From positions 1 to 64,000 of the forward strand of contig JAUXMZ010000066.1 of assembly GCA_030683105.1 (NCBI GenBank): 64,000 bases of DNA. The letters run 5' to 3'. The notes beneath the pieces were generated by a model. That model worked only from the letters and a program-made list of their open reading frames with translations. It was not told where the DNA came from and ran no database searches. Made by a program: the position numbers and the translations under genes. The stretch comes from Burkholderiales bacterium. GTDB lineage: Bacteria; Pseudomonadota; Gammaproteobacteria; Burkholderiales; SG8-41. Shown in pieces: positions 34,269 through 43,451 of the stretch. Within the stretch, counting starts at the first letter, position 1, and each line of letters starts with the position of its first letter.

Positions 34269-35525
34269 TCAGGCCATCACTATCGACACGGCGATGATGA
34301 TCGCTGCAATCACGCTGGCGGCGAAAATCTGCTTGTCGTGAAGGCTCCAGCCTTCCCGCTGCAGATGCTGCAGCGGAGAGCGGTGATCGAAAGTCGAGGT
34401 GCCCACCACCGTGCCGCGCACATCGGTTCTTTCCAGGATTTTCATTTTCTGTGTGATCGCGTAATCCCGGAGTTCCTCGGTGACTCCGGTCTGGGCGGCA
34501 AGCCGCATGGTGGCATCAAGTGAATCAAAGGCCTGGGACAGGCCCACCGCCGGCGCCATTTCGTGGGTGTCGGTCTCGGAGTCCGAACTGCGGGTGCTGG
34601 GCGGCTCGTTCGCCATGAGTTGTTTTGCCGGTTCGTCATCCATGACCGAGAATGCCGGCTGACCGGTCGTGGTCGCTGCCGGAGATTGAGACGCCGCGGC
34701 ATCGAGCATCCTCCCGCATTCCCTGAGTTCGACGGCAAATCTGCGCGCGTCCTGATAGCGTTCATCCGGTGTCTTGGCCAGCGCCCTGGTCACGATCAGG
34801 TCCAGCATGGCAGGCACTTTTGGATTCAACGAGCTTGGCGCCGGCGGAGTCAGGTTGAGAATCTGGAACATCATCGAATTGATGTCTTCGCCGGTGAAAG
34901 GCGGTTTTCCCGTCAGCATTTCGTAGAGGATCACGCCCAGCGAAAAAATATCCGAGCGCGGCTCAGCACGGTTTCCGGCCACCTGCTCGGGCGACATGTA
35001 GCGCGGCGAACCCATCATTACGCCGGCGTGGGTCTGGACTTCGGCCGTTCGCATGCGCGCGATACCGAAATCAGCAATCTTCACCAGCCCGTCGCGCACG
35101 ATCATGATGTTGGCCGGCTTGATGTCGCGGTGAACCACCTCGTGCTGGTGGGCGTAATTCAACCCCTCGGCAACCTGGGCGGCGATGTCGATGGCGCGTG
35201 CGACGGACTGCGGCTTGCCCGGTGTCATCAGCGAGCGCAACTCCTTGCCGTCGAGCAGTTCCATGGCCATGTAGGCGACGGTGCCGCTTTTGCCTATATC
35301 GTAGATGGTGACGATGTTGGGATGATTCAGACCGCCCGCGGCCCTGGCTTCCTGATAAAAACGGCTTTCGTAATCCGCCATCTCGCCCGCATCGACGGCC
35401 ATGTTGATGGTCTTGATGGCGACGGTGCGGCTGAGCAGCGGATCGGTCGCTTTATAGATGACCCCCATGGCCCCTTTGCCCAGTTCGGCTATGAGTTCGT
35501 AACGTCCGAGTTTTCTGATTTCCAC
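34269..35525 (-). CDS. Membrane-anchored Ser/Thr protein kinase (Hanks type)
   Basis: 418 residues. Kinase domain 1-270: glycine loop GKGAMGVIYKA, ATP lysine in TVAIKTINM, catalytic loop VVHRDIKPANIMI, IADFGIARM and GSPRYMSPEQVAGN. A Ser/Pro-rich linker (about 280-390) follows, and a single C-terminal helix (IFAASVIAAIIIAVSIVMA) anchors it with the kinase facing the cytosol. No extracellular sensor domain follows the helix. It is the third gene of a minus-strand trio with a cyclase/PEGA protein and a TssQ-like lipoprotein; similar kinases regulate type VI secretion, but no T6SS structural gene is in the window. Confidence 0.9.
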   Translation of the reverse strand: MEIRKLGRYELIAELGKGAMGVIYKATDPLLSRTVAIKTINMAVDAGEMADYESRFYQEARAAGGLNHPNIVTIYDIGKSGTVAYMAMELLDGKELRSLMTPGKPQSVARAIDIAAQVAEGLNYAHQHEVVHRDIKPANIMIVRDGLVKIADFGIARMRTAEVQTHAGVMMGSPRYMSPEQVAGNRAEPRSDIFSLGVILYEMLTGKPPFTGEDINSMMFQILNLTPPAPSSLNPKVPAMLDLIVTRALAKTPDERYQDARRFAVELRECGRMLDAAASQSPAATTTGQPAFSVMDDEPAKQLMANEPPSTRSSDSETDTHEMAPAVGLSQAFDSLDATMRLAAQTGVTEELRDYAITQKMKILERTDVRGTVVGTSTFDHRSPLQHLQREGWSLHDKQIFAASVIAAIIIAVSIVMA

Positions 35526-35544
35526 GATAGTTGCAGCCGCGATA

Positions 35545-35949
35545 TTAACGGCGCCCTTTGGTGCTGCGGAACACCGGCCCCCAGTTGGGATGCCCGGCCT
35601 CGGCAGGTTCGAGTTCGAACGCCGGATCGATCTTCAGCGCCTTGCGGAATTCGTCACGGCACTGCCGCTCGCGTGCCGACACGCAATGAATGAAGGCGAG
35701 ATACTTGTGCGCCTTGACCTGGTCCGACTTGCTCGCGAGCCCGGCATCGAGGCTCGCCTGCAGGTTGCGCGATGCCTCGGTGTAATTGTGGTTTTCGTAT
35801 TGCCGGATGCCCGTCGCCAGATCCTGTTCGGCCTTGCCGGACTGGAACAGGACCTTGATCTCGTCCTGTATTCCCTTGATTGGCGCCGACTCGCAGCCGT
35901 ACAGCACGGCCCCGAGCATGGCCACACACAACAGTCGCAGAATGTTCAC
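35545..35949 (-). CDS. TssQ-like TPR lipoprotein
   Basis: 134 residues. Lipoprotein signal MNILRLLCVAMLGAVLYGC with the lipidated Cys at 19. The mature part has two TPR-like helical hairpins (YENHNYTEASRNLQASLDAGLAS, KAHKYLAFIHCVSARERQCRDEFRKALKIDP) and ends in HPNWGPVFRSTKGRR. This matches the TssQ family of T6SS-associated lipoproteins. It lies 11 bases downstream of the cyclase gene and 19 bases upstream of the kinase gene, so the three are probably one operon. Confidence 0.75.
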   Translation of the reverse strand: MNILRLLCVAMLGAVLYGCESAPIKGIQDEIKVLFQSGKAEQDLATGIRQYENHNYTEASRNLQASLDAGLASKSDQVKAHKYLAFIHCVSARERQCRDEFRKALKIDPAFELEPAEAGHPNWGPVFRSTKGRR

Positions 35950-35960
35950 TTCATTTCCTC

Positions 35961-36992
35961 TCAGCGGAATTTATGTCTTATTTTAATCCGGCTTCCGGGC
36001 GCCACGTCGATGGTCTCGACGTAGGGCGGAAAAGTGGTGTTCCTGATTTCGATGTGCCGCTTGCCGGGCTTGACCTCGATTTCGCGCAGCGGCGGGCTGA
36101 CGCCCGCTTTCCTGCCATCCACATAGATTTCGCCCCAGGGCAAAATCGAAAGGCTGGCCATGGCGCGCTCCTGCTCGGCGGGAGGCGGCGTCATCTTTTC
36201 GGATTGCGCTGGGGTTGCTTTGCCAGGCGCCGCTTCGGTAGCGATCACCTGCTGCGGTTCGTCGCGGGTGCTGCGAACGACGAGCGCGATGACGAGTATG
36301 GCAATGACAGCGAGCGCGGTGCCCAGCCTCGGCTTGCGCCGCAGATTGTCTTTGAACCGTGTCACGGTTTGTGACAATTGATCGATCACCGGGCCGCCGG
36401 CCGGGGCTGATCGCTCGGCGCGGATTGCAGGCCGCCGCGCGGCCGTAGTGCCGACGGCATAGACTTCATGTTCGCGCACATGTTTGTCGGTGCGCGAGCC
36501 TTCAAAGCGGAACAGCTCCGCATAGTCGTCGGAAAGGCATGAGACGACCTCGTAGTAGGAGCGCGATACCAGGATCTGGCACGGCTCCGAAAAACTCATC
36601 ACGCGCTGAGCGACATTGATGCCGTCACCTATGATATTGGGCTGGCCGTTGATGTCCTTGACGAGCTTGACCGGGCCGAGATTGATGCCGATGCGCATTC
36701 TGATCTGCGGGCCATCCGCGGGCTGGGGTGCTTCAAGCGCATCGCGCAGCGACAGTGCGGAGAACAGCGCTTCCTCGGGATCGCCCAGGAAACTGACCGC
36801 GGCCCCATCGCCGGTGTCGAGGATGATGCGGTCACCGGGTGCGATGGCGCCCAGCGCTTCCGAAAGCAGGGAATTGAAACGGTCCTTGAGCCAGAGCTGT
36901 TCGGAAACGGGTTTCTTGGAATACCCGATGATGTCCAGAAACAGCACGCTGCAGATGAAGGTGCGGTTGCTGCGGGCTGTCATGGATATCAT
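35961..36992 (-). CDS. Class III adenylate/guanylate cyclase-like protein with PEGA domain
   Basis: 343 residues. The cyclase domain (about 10-175) has the metal aspartates in CSVLFLDIIGYSKK and DTGDGAAVSFLG and the transition-state pair in GDGINVAQRVM, so it may be active. A membrane helix follows at about 225-245 (LGTALAVIAILVIALVVRS). The C-terminal periplasmic PEGA domain is GEIYVDGRKAGVSPPLREIEV and beyond. First gene of the kinase trio. Start could be Met1 or Met4. Confidence 0.83.
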   Translation of the reverse strand: MISMTARSNRTFICSVLFLDIIGYSKKPVSEQLWLKDRFNSLLSEALGAIAPGDRIILDTGDGAAVSFLGDPEEALFSALSLRDALEAPQPADGPQIRMRIGINLGPVKLVKDINGQPNIIGDGINVAQRVMSFSEPCQILVSRSYYEVVSCLSDDYAELFRFEGSRTDKHVREHEVYAVGTTAARRPAIRAERSAPAGGPVIDQLSQTVTRFKDNLRRKPRLGTALAVIAILVIALVVRSTRDEPQQVIATEAAPGKATPAQSEKMTPPPAEQERAMASLSILPWGEIYVDGRKAGVSPPLREIEVKPGKRHIEIRNTTFPPYVETIDVAPGSRIKIRHKFR

Positions 36993-37023
36993 CTGTAACT
37001 CGGTTCAGGTCGCGGCCGGCGGA

Positions 37024-39132
37024 CTACTTGACGCGCATCCCGGGCTGCGCGCCGGTGTCGGGGGAGAGCAGATAGAGGCCGGGAGCCTCGCCTGAGGCCG
37101 CCAGCACCATCCCTTCTGACATCCCGAATTTCATTTTGCGCGGCGCGAGATTGGCGACGACGACCGTGAGCCTGCCGGCGAGCGCAGCAGGATCGTAGGC
37201 CGACTTGATGCCTGCGAACACCTGGCGCGTGCCGAGTGGGCCGACGTCGAGCGTGAGTTTCAGCAGCTTGTCCGCGCCTTCGACGTGCTCCGCCATCACA
37301 ATTCTGGCGATCCGCAGATCGACTTTCGAGAAATCATCGATGCTGATGGTAGAGGGTTGGGCTGCGGTTTCCACGACGTTCTCCTGGTGTTGGGCATGGC
37401 GCTGCTGTGAATGCGGCGGCGGTGGGGCGGGTTTCAGGCTTTCCTTGTTGGCTTCGACGAGCGAGGTGATTTGCTTTCGGTCGATGCGGGTTATCAGATG
37501 GTCATAAGGTCTGATTTTAGTGGGGTATACGTTGTAGTCGGCCCATGCGAAATCTTTTTCAAGGCCGAAGAACTCGTGCGCGACACGATGGGCGACAGCT
37601 GGAATAACAGGTGCGAGGAATATGCTCAACATCTTAAAATCAAAAATACATTTGCTGCAGATGACTTGCAACATTTCGTGCTTCGATTCATCTTTCGCAA
37701 GTTCCCACGGCTTCTTCAGGTCGACATACTGGTTAATACTATCAGCGACTCTCATAATCTCGCGAAGCGCTTTTCCATATTCGCGGGATTCATAAGCATC
37801 AGCGATTTCTTTAGCGGAATGTGAGCGCTCCGCTATGGAAACCGGGTCGATCCTGGAGAGTTGTTCCCATGCTGATAATCGGCCGTTAAAATATTTTGTA
37901 AGAAATGTTGCTGCGCGACTAGCGATATTCACATATTTCCCAACCAGATCACTATTTACTCGCGCCACAAAGTCATCGAGATTCATGTCGATGTCCTCCA
38001 TGGTCGAGTTGAGCTTGGCGGCATAGTAATAACGCAGCCACTCGGGATTCAGTCCCTGCTGGATATAGCTCTCGGCGGTGATGAAGGTGCCGCGCGACTT
38101 GGACATTTTCTCACCGTTGACGGTGAGAAAGCCGTGGGCGTAGACCTTGGATGGCGTGCGGTAGCCGGCGTGTTCGAGCATTGCCGGCCAGAACAGCGCG
38201 TGAAAGTAGAGGATGTCCTTGCCGATGAAATGCACCATCTCGGTGTCGCTGCCGGGACGGAGGAAGGCGTCGAGGTCGATCTTCTCGCCGTCCTTTGCCT
38301 TGCGCTCGGCATAGTTGCGGAGGCTGGCAAAATAGCCGACCGGGGCATCGAGCCAGACATAGAAAAACTTCTGGTTGTCCGTGCCCGGGATCGGGAAGCC
38401 GAAGTAGGGAGCATCACGTGAGATGTCCCAGTCCGAGAGCCGGGCATCCCCTGGCCCGCCCAGCCATTCCTTCATTTTGTTTGCTGCTTCGGGCTGCAGC
38501 CTGTCAGACGCCTGGGTGAATGCGCGCAGAAACTGCTCGCAGCGCGGATCGGAGAGCTTGAAGAAGTAGTGCTCGGAGGCCTTGCGCACCGGCGCCGCCC
38601 CCGATACCGTCGAGTAAGCATTCTTGAGATCGGTCGGACCATAGGTCGCGCCGCACATCTCGCACGAGTCGCCGTACTGGTCTTTGGCGTCGCACTTCGG
38701 GCACTCGCCCTTGATGTAGCGGTCGGGCAGGAACATCTGCTTGACCGGGTCATAGAACTGCTCGACCGAGCGCACCGCAATAAGATCCTTGCTCTTCAGG
38801 TGGGTATAGATATCCTCGCAGAAGGCGCGGTTTTCCGGCGAGTCGGTGGTGTAGTAGTTGTCAAAGCCGACCATGAAGGCATCGAAGTCGCGCTTGTGCT
38901 CGTGCCAGACGCGCTCGATCAGTTGTGCCGGCGTGATGCCCTCGGCGTCGGCGCGCAGCATGACGGGCGTGCCGTGGGTGTCGTCGGCGCCGACGTAATG
39001 GATTTCATGCCCCTGCATGCGCTGGAAGCGCACCCAGATATCGGTCTGGATGTACTCTACCAGATGGCCAAGATGGATCGCGCCGTTGGCGTAGGGCAGG
39101 GCGGAGGTGACGAAAATGCGGCGTTTTTGCAT
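37024..39132 (-). CDS. metG: Methionyl-tRNA synthetase
   Basis: 702 residues. Class I signatures: HIGH-like [11 protein letters not shown] (14-24) and [13 protein letters not shown]. The zinc knuckle [18 protein letters not shown] is complete (four Cys). The C-terminal tRNA-binding OB domain runs from about 600 ([28 protein letters not shown]) to the end, as in long bacterial MetG. It charges tRNA-Met in the cytosol. Oddity: the middle portion (about 37490-38000, anticodon-binding domain) is far lower in GC than both ends although the frame is intact, as if replaced by recombination. Divergent from apbC, which is a common betaproteobacterial arrangement. Confidence 0.97.
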   Translation of the reverse strand: MQKRRIFVTSALPYANGAIHLGHLVEYIQTDIWVRFQRMQGHEIHYVGADDTHGTPVMLRADAEGITPAQLIERVWHEHKRDFDAFMVGFDNYYTTDSPENRAFCEDIYTHLKSKDLIAVRSVEQFYDPVKQMFLPDRYIKGECPKCDAKDQYGDSCEMCGATYGPTDLKNAYSTVSGAAPVRKASEHYFFKLSDPRCEQFLRAFTQASDRLQPEAANKMKEWLGGPGDARLSDWDISRDAPYFGFPIPGTDNQKFFYVWLDAPVGYFASLRNYAERKAKDGEKIDLDAFLRPGSDTEMVHFIGKDILYFHALFWPAMLEHAGYRTPSKVYAHGFLTVNGEKMSKSRGTFITAESYIQQGLNPEWLRYYYAAKLNSTMEDIDMNLDDFVARVNSDLVGKYVNIASRAATFLTKYFNGRLSAWEQLSRIDPVSIAERSHSAKEIADAYESREYGKALREIMRVADSINQYVDLKKPWELAKDESKHEMLQVICSKCIFDFKMLSIFLAPVIPAVAHRVAHEFFGLEKDFAWADYNVYPTKIRPYDHLITRIDRKQITSLVEANKESLKPAPPPPHSQQRHAQHQENVVETAAQPSTISIDDFSKVDLRIARIVMAEHVEGADKLLKLTLDVGPLGTRQVFAGIKSAYDPAALAGRLTVVVANLAPRKMKFGMSEGMVLAASGEAPGLYLLSPDTGAQPGMRVK

Positions 39133-39312
39133 GAGTGGTCTGATCTAAAGAGTTGAATTGTAACAAATAGGCATGCTTATCCCCTGCATAGCGGCAAGAT
39201 CTGCTGAAATGCCCTCCCGGGGAATGGAAAAACCTTGGTTCTTAAAGGGTTGTGGGTAGTCGTCGCGCGCAAATCTGATTACAATCGCGCCCTTATCCCC
39301 AAGGAAAGAGAA

Positions 39313-40401
39313 ATGGCCGTTACCGAACAGCAAGTACAGGACGCGCTCAAGGCGCTGATCGATCCCAATACCAAGAAAGATTACGTTTCCACCAAGTCCG
39401 CGCGCAATATAAAAATCGACGGTGACAAGGTCGCGGTGGACATCCTTCTGGGCTACCCCGCCAAGAGCCAGCTCGAGCCGATCCGCAAGGAAATCGCCGC
39501 CAAGCTGAAAAGCATACCCGGCGTCGGCAATGTCACCGTCAATGTCTCGATGAAAATCGTCTCGCATGCGGTGCAGCGCGGCGTGAAGCTCGTTCCCGGC
39601 GTCAAGAACATCATCGCCATTGCGTCCGGCAAGGGCGGGGTGGGCAAGAGCACGACCGCCGTCAATCTGGCGCTGGCGCTGGCGGCCGAAGGCGCGAGCG
39701 TCGGTGTGCTCGATGCCGACATCTACGGCCCGTCGCAGCCGATGATGCTGGGCATGTCCGGCCGGCCGGAATCCAAAGATGGCAAGAGCCTGGAGCCGAT
39801 GGAAGGCCACGGCCTGCAGGCGATGTCGATCGGTTTTCTGATCGATGTCGAAACGCCCATGGTATGGCGCGGGCCGATGGTGACCCAGGCGCTGGAACAG
39901 CTTCTGAACGAGACCAAGTGGCGCGACATCGATTATCTGGTGGTCGACCTGCCGCCGGGCACCGGCGATATCCAGCTGACGCTGGCGCAGCGCGTGCCGG
40001 TCACCGGCGCGGTGATCGTCACCACCCCCCAGGACATCGCGCTGATCGACGCGCGCAAGGGGCTCAAGATGTTCGAGAAAGTCGGCATTCCCATCCTTGG
40101 CGTCGTCGAGAACATGAGCATCCATATCTGCTCCAAGTGCGGCCACGAAGAGCGCATTTTTGGCGAGGGCGGCGGCGAGCGCATGGGCAAGGATTACGAC
40201 GTCGAGTTTCTCGGCGCGCTCCCCCTGGACATCAAAATCCGCGAACACGGCGATTCCGGCAAGCCGACGGTGGTCTCCGATCCTGACGGCCGGGTGGCGC
40301 AGATCTACCTGGAAATCGCCCGGCGGGTGGCGGTCAAGATCGCCGAGCGGCAGCAGGACCATTCGGCGGTGTTTCCCAAGATTGTGGTCGAGAATACGTG
40401 A
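39313..40401 (+). CDS. apbC: Iron-sulfur cluster carrier protein ApbC (Mrp/NBP35 family)
   Basis: 362 residues. An N-terminal DUF59-like domain (about 1-90) is followed by the P-loop NTPase domain with the deviant Walker A ASGKGGVGKSTTAVNLALAL, DADIYGPSQP, and the cluster-binding CxxC in HICSKCGHEERIFGEGG. It delivers [4Fe-4S] clusters to apoproteins as a homodimer. The ATG at 39313 follows AAGGAAAGAG; a longer in-frame start at 39235 is not supported. It is divergent from metG and followed by dcd. Confidence 0.95.
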   Translation: MAVTEQQVQDALKALIDPNTKKDYVSTKSARNIKIDGDKVAVDILLGYPAKSQLEPIRKEIAAKLKSIPGVGNVTVNVSMKIVSHAVQRGVKLVPGVKNIIAIASGKGGVGKSTTAVNLALALAAEGASVGVLDADIYGPSQPMMLGMSGRPESKDGKSLEPMEGHGLQAMSIGFLIDVETPMVWRGPMVTQALEQLLNETKWRDIDYLVVDLPPGTGDIQLTLAQRVPVTGAVIVTTPQDIALIDARKGLKMFEKVGIPILGVVENMSIHICSKCGHEERIFGEGGGERMGKDYDVEFLGALPLDIKIREHGDSGKPTVVSDPDGRVAQIYLEIARRVAVKIAERQQDHSAVFPKIVVENT

Positions 40402-40488
40402 GATGTAATGAGTGAGGCGGGAGGTGTAATATTCCCGATGAACCCGGATAATCCTTCACCCCTGACTTCTTACGCCTAACGCTTTCCA

Positions 40489-41061
40489 ATGACTATAAAA
40501 TCCGACCGCTGGATCCGCCGCATGGTGGAAAGCCAGCGCATGATCGAACCTTTCGAGCCCAATCAGATCAAGCAGGCCAACGGCCACAAGCTGGTCTCCT
40601 ACGGTACGTCCAGCTACGGCTACGATATTCGCTGCTCCAGCGAGTTCAAGATTTTCACCAACATCAACAGCACCATCGTCGATCCCAAAGAATTCGACGA
40701 GCGCTCCTTCGTCGATTTCAAGGGCGACGTTTGCATCATCCCCCCCAATTCCTTCGCGCTGGCACGCACCGTCGAGTATTTCCGCATCCCGCGCAATGTG
40801 CTGACGATCTGCCTGGGCAAATCGACCTACGCCCGCTGCGGTATCATCGTCAATGTCACGCCGCTGGAGCCGGAATGGGAGGGTTACGTGACGCTGGAGT
40901 TTTCCAACACCACGCCGCTGCCTGCCAAGATTTACGCCAATGAAGGCGTGGCGCAGGTCATTTTTCTCGAGGCGGCGCCGGATGACGTCTGCGAGACGTC
41001 CTACAAGGACCGTGGCGGGAAGTACCAGGGCCAGGTCGGTGTCACGCTGCCCAAGATCTAG
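40489..41061 (+). CDS. dcd: dCTP deaminase
   Basis: 190 residues, the standard length. It has the dUTPase-like jelly-roll fold with [64 protein letters not shown], and the family C-terminus [19 protein letters not shown]. It converts dCTP to dUTP to feed thymidylate synthesis, a link to thyA at 59690. Same strand as apbC, 87 bases downstream. Confidence 0.97.
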   Translation: MTIKSDRWIRRMVESQRMIEPFEPNQIKQANGHKLVSYGTSSYGYDIRCSSEFKIFTNINSTIVDPKEFDERSFVDFKGDVCIIPPNSFALARTVEYFRIPRNVLTICLGKSTYARCGIIVNVTPLEPEWEGYVTLEFSNTTPLPAKIYANEGVAQVIFLEAAPDDVCETSYKDRGGKYQGQVGVTLPKI

Positions 41062-41131
41062 CCGGCCGGTGCGGTTCGCTGCCGGTCCGGCGGATAATTC
41101 AGTCCCCGCACGGAATCTATAGGAGCATGCC

Positions 41132-43381
41132 GTGAAGTTTCGATTTCCAGTCATCATTATCGACGAGGATTTTCGCTCCGAGAACGCGAGCGGGCTCGGC
41201 ATCCGCGCGCTGGCCAAGGCGATAGAGGACGAGGGGCTGGAGGTCGTGGGCGTGACCAGCTACGTCGATCTGGCGAGTTTCGCCCAGCAGCAAAGCCGGG
41301 CCTCGGCCTTCATCATGTCGATCGACGACGAGCAGATCGTGGGCTCGCCCGAGGAAGCCGAGTCAACGATCAAGGAACTGCGGGCCTTCGTCAAGGAGAT
41401 CCGCTTCCGCAACGGTGAAATCCCGATCTTTCTGTATGGTGAAACCGGCACCTCGCGGCATATCCCGAACGATGTGCTGCGCGAGTTGCACGGCTTCATT
41501 CATATGTTCGAGGACACGCCGGAGTTCGTGGCGCGTTACATCATTCGTGAGACCAAGACCTATCTGGACAGCCTGACGCCGCCGTTTTTCCGCGCGCTCA
41601 CCCATTACGCGCAGGACGGCGCCTATTCCTGGCATTGCCCCGGCCATTCGGGTGGCGTGGCTTTCCTGAAAAGCCCGGTCGGCCGGATGTTCCACCAGTT
41701 CTTTGGCGAGAACATGCTGCGCGCCGACGTCTGCAATGCGGTTGACGAACTGGGGCAGCTGCTCGACCACTCCGGTCCGGTGGGCGCCTCGGAACGCAAC
41801 GCGGCGCGCATCTTCAATTGCGACCACCTGTTCTTCGTCACTAATGGCACTTCAACTTCGAACAAGATGGTGTGGCATTCAACGGTGGCGCCGGGCGACG
41901 TGGTGATAGTCGACCGCAACTGCCACGTGTCCATCCTGCACGCAATCACCATGACCGGCGCGGTGCCGGTATTCCTGATGCCAACGCGCAATCATTTCGG
42001 CATCATCGGGCCGATCCCGCTCGAGGAATTCCGCTGGGAGAACATCGAGAAAAAAATCCAGGCCAATCCGTTCGCGCGCGATGTGAAGGCCAAGCCGCGC
42101 GTGCTGACGCTGACCCAGAGCACCTATGACGGCATCCTGTATAACGTCGATACCCTCAAGGAAATGCTGGATGGCAGGATAGACACGCTGCATTTCGACG
42201 AGGCGTGGCTGCCGCACGCGACATTTCACAAGTTCTACCAGGGCATGCATGCGGTGGGCCGCGACCGGCCGCGCTGCAAGGATACGATGGTTTTTTCCAC
42301 GCAGTCCACCCACAAACTGCTGGCAGGGCTGTCGCAGGCTTCGCAGATCCTGGTGCAGGAGAGCGAAAACCGCAAGCTCAACCTGGATACGTTCAACGAA
42401 GCCTACCTGATGCACACTTCGACCAGCCCGCAGTACGCGATCATCGCCTCATGCGACGTGGCGGCGGCGATGATGGAGCCGCCGGGCGGCAAGGCGCTGG
42501 TGGAGGAGTCCATACTCGAGGCGCTCGATTTCCGGCGCGCGATGCGCAAAGTGGACGCCGAGTTCGGCAAAGACTGGTGGTTCAAGGTGTGGGGGCCGGA
42601 GCGGCTGGCGGCCGAAGGTGTGGGCAATCGCGACGACTGGATGCTGCGCGCCAACGAACGCTGGCATGGTTTCGGCAACCTTGCCCCCGGATTCAACATG
42701 CTCGATCCGATCAAGGCGACGGTGATCACCCCGGGCCTCGACGTCACCGGGAAATTCGCCAAGACCGGCATTCCGGCGGCCGTGGTCACCAAGTACCTGG
42801 CGGAGCACGGCATCATCGTCGAGAAGACCGGGCTTTATTCGTTCTTCATCATGTTCACCATCGGCATCACCAAGGGCCGCTGGAACACGATGGTGACTGA
42901 GCTGCAGCAGTTCAAGGACGATTACGACAACAATCGTCCGTTGTGGCGCGTGCTGCCTGAATTCCTTCTCAAGCATCCGCAATACGAAAAGATCGGGCTG
43001 CGCGATCTGTGCGACCAGATCCACGGCGTCTACAAGGCCAACGATGTGGCTCGGCTCACCACGGAAATGTACCTTTCGGACATGCTGCCGGCGATGCGGC
43101 CGGCGGATGCGTGGGCGCGCATGGCGCACCGCGAAATCGACCGTGTCGAGATCGACAACCTCGAAGGCCGTGTGACCTGCGTACTGCTCACGCCGTACCC
43201 GCCAGGCATCCCGTTACTGATTCCCGGCGAGCGCTTCAATGCGACCATCGTCCATTACCTGCAGTTTGCGCGCACCTTCAACCAGCAGTTTCCCGGGTTC
43301 GAAACCGATATTCACGGCCTGGCGGTGGAGCCGGGTAACGGCAAGCTGCGCTATTTTGTCGACTGCGTGGCGCAGAGCTGA
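41132..43381 (+). CDS. Orn/Lys/Arg decarboxylase (PLP-dependent, fold type I)
   Basis: 749 residues, as in biodegradative arginine/lysine/ornithine decarboxylases. The N-terminal wing domain starts FRFPVIIIDEDF. The PLP-binding lysine is Lys395 in FSTQSTHKLLAGLSQAS, with DEAWLPHATFHKFY supplying the cofactor Asp. WHCPGHSGGVAFLKSPVGR and DVCNAVDELGQLLDHSGP are family hallmarks. Most similar by eye to AdiA-type arginine decarboxylases, giving agmatine and CO2, but substrate choice is not certain. The start is GTG at 41132, preceded by AGGAG. Confidence 0.92.
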   Translation: MKFRFPVIIIDEDFRSENASGLGIRALAKAIEDEGLEVVGVTSYVDLASFAQQQSRASAFIMSIDDEQIVGSPEEAESTIKELRAFVKEIRFRNGEIPIFLYGETGTSRHIPNDVLRELHGFIHMFEDTPEFVARYIIRETKTYLDSLTPPFFRALTHYAQDGAYSWHCPGHSGGVAFLKSPVGRMFHQFFGENMLRADVCNAVDELGQLLDHSGPVGASERNAARIFNCDHLFFVTNGTSTSNKMVWHSTVAPGDVVIVDRNCHVSILHAITMTGAVPVFLMPTRNHFGIIGPIPLEEFRWENIEKKIQANPFARDVKAKPRVLTLTQSTYDGILYNVDTLKEMLDGRIDTLHFDEAWLPHATFHKFYQGMHAVGRDRPRCKDTMVFSTQSTHKLLAGLSQASQILVQESENRKLNLDTFNEAYLMHTSTSPQYAIIASCDVAAAMMEPPGGKALVEESILEALDFRRAMRKVDAEFGKDWWFKVWGPERLAAEGVGNRDDWMLRANERWHGFGNLAPGFNMLDPIKATVITPGLDVTGKFAKTGIPAAVVTKYLAEHGIIVEKTGLYSFFIMFTIGITKGRWNTMVTELQQFKDDYDNNRPLWRVLPEFLLKHPQYEKIGLRDLCDQIHGVYKANDVARLTTEMYLSDMLPAMRPADAWARMAHREIDRVEIDNLEGRVTCVLLTPYPPGIPLLIPGERFNATIVHYLQFARTFNQQFPGFETDIHGLAVEPGNGKLRYFVDCVAQS

Positions 43382-43451
43382 GCGGATTCTAACGCCGCGC
43401 AATCAAGTCTCCGTAATTCGTTCGTCCGTCATGCGTGGCGCATAATTTGTG

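Noticed and set aside
35545-36992. A type VI secretion locus
   Set aside because: Only a TssQ-like lipoprotein and signalling proteins are present; no sheath, membrane-complex, ClpV or VgrG gene is in the window.
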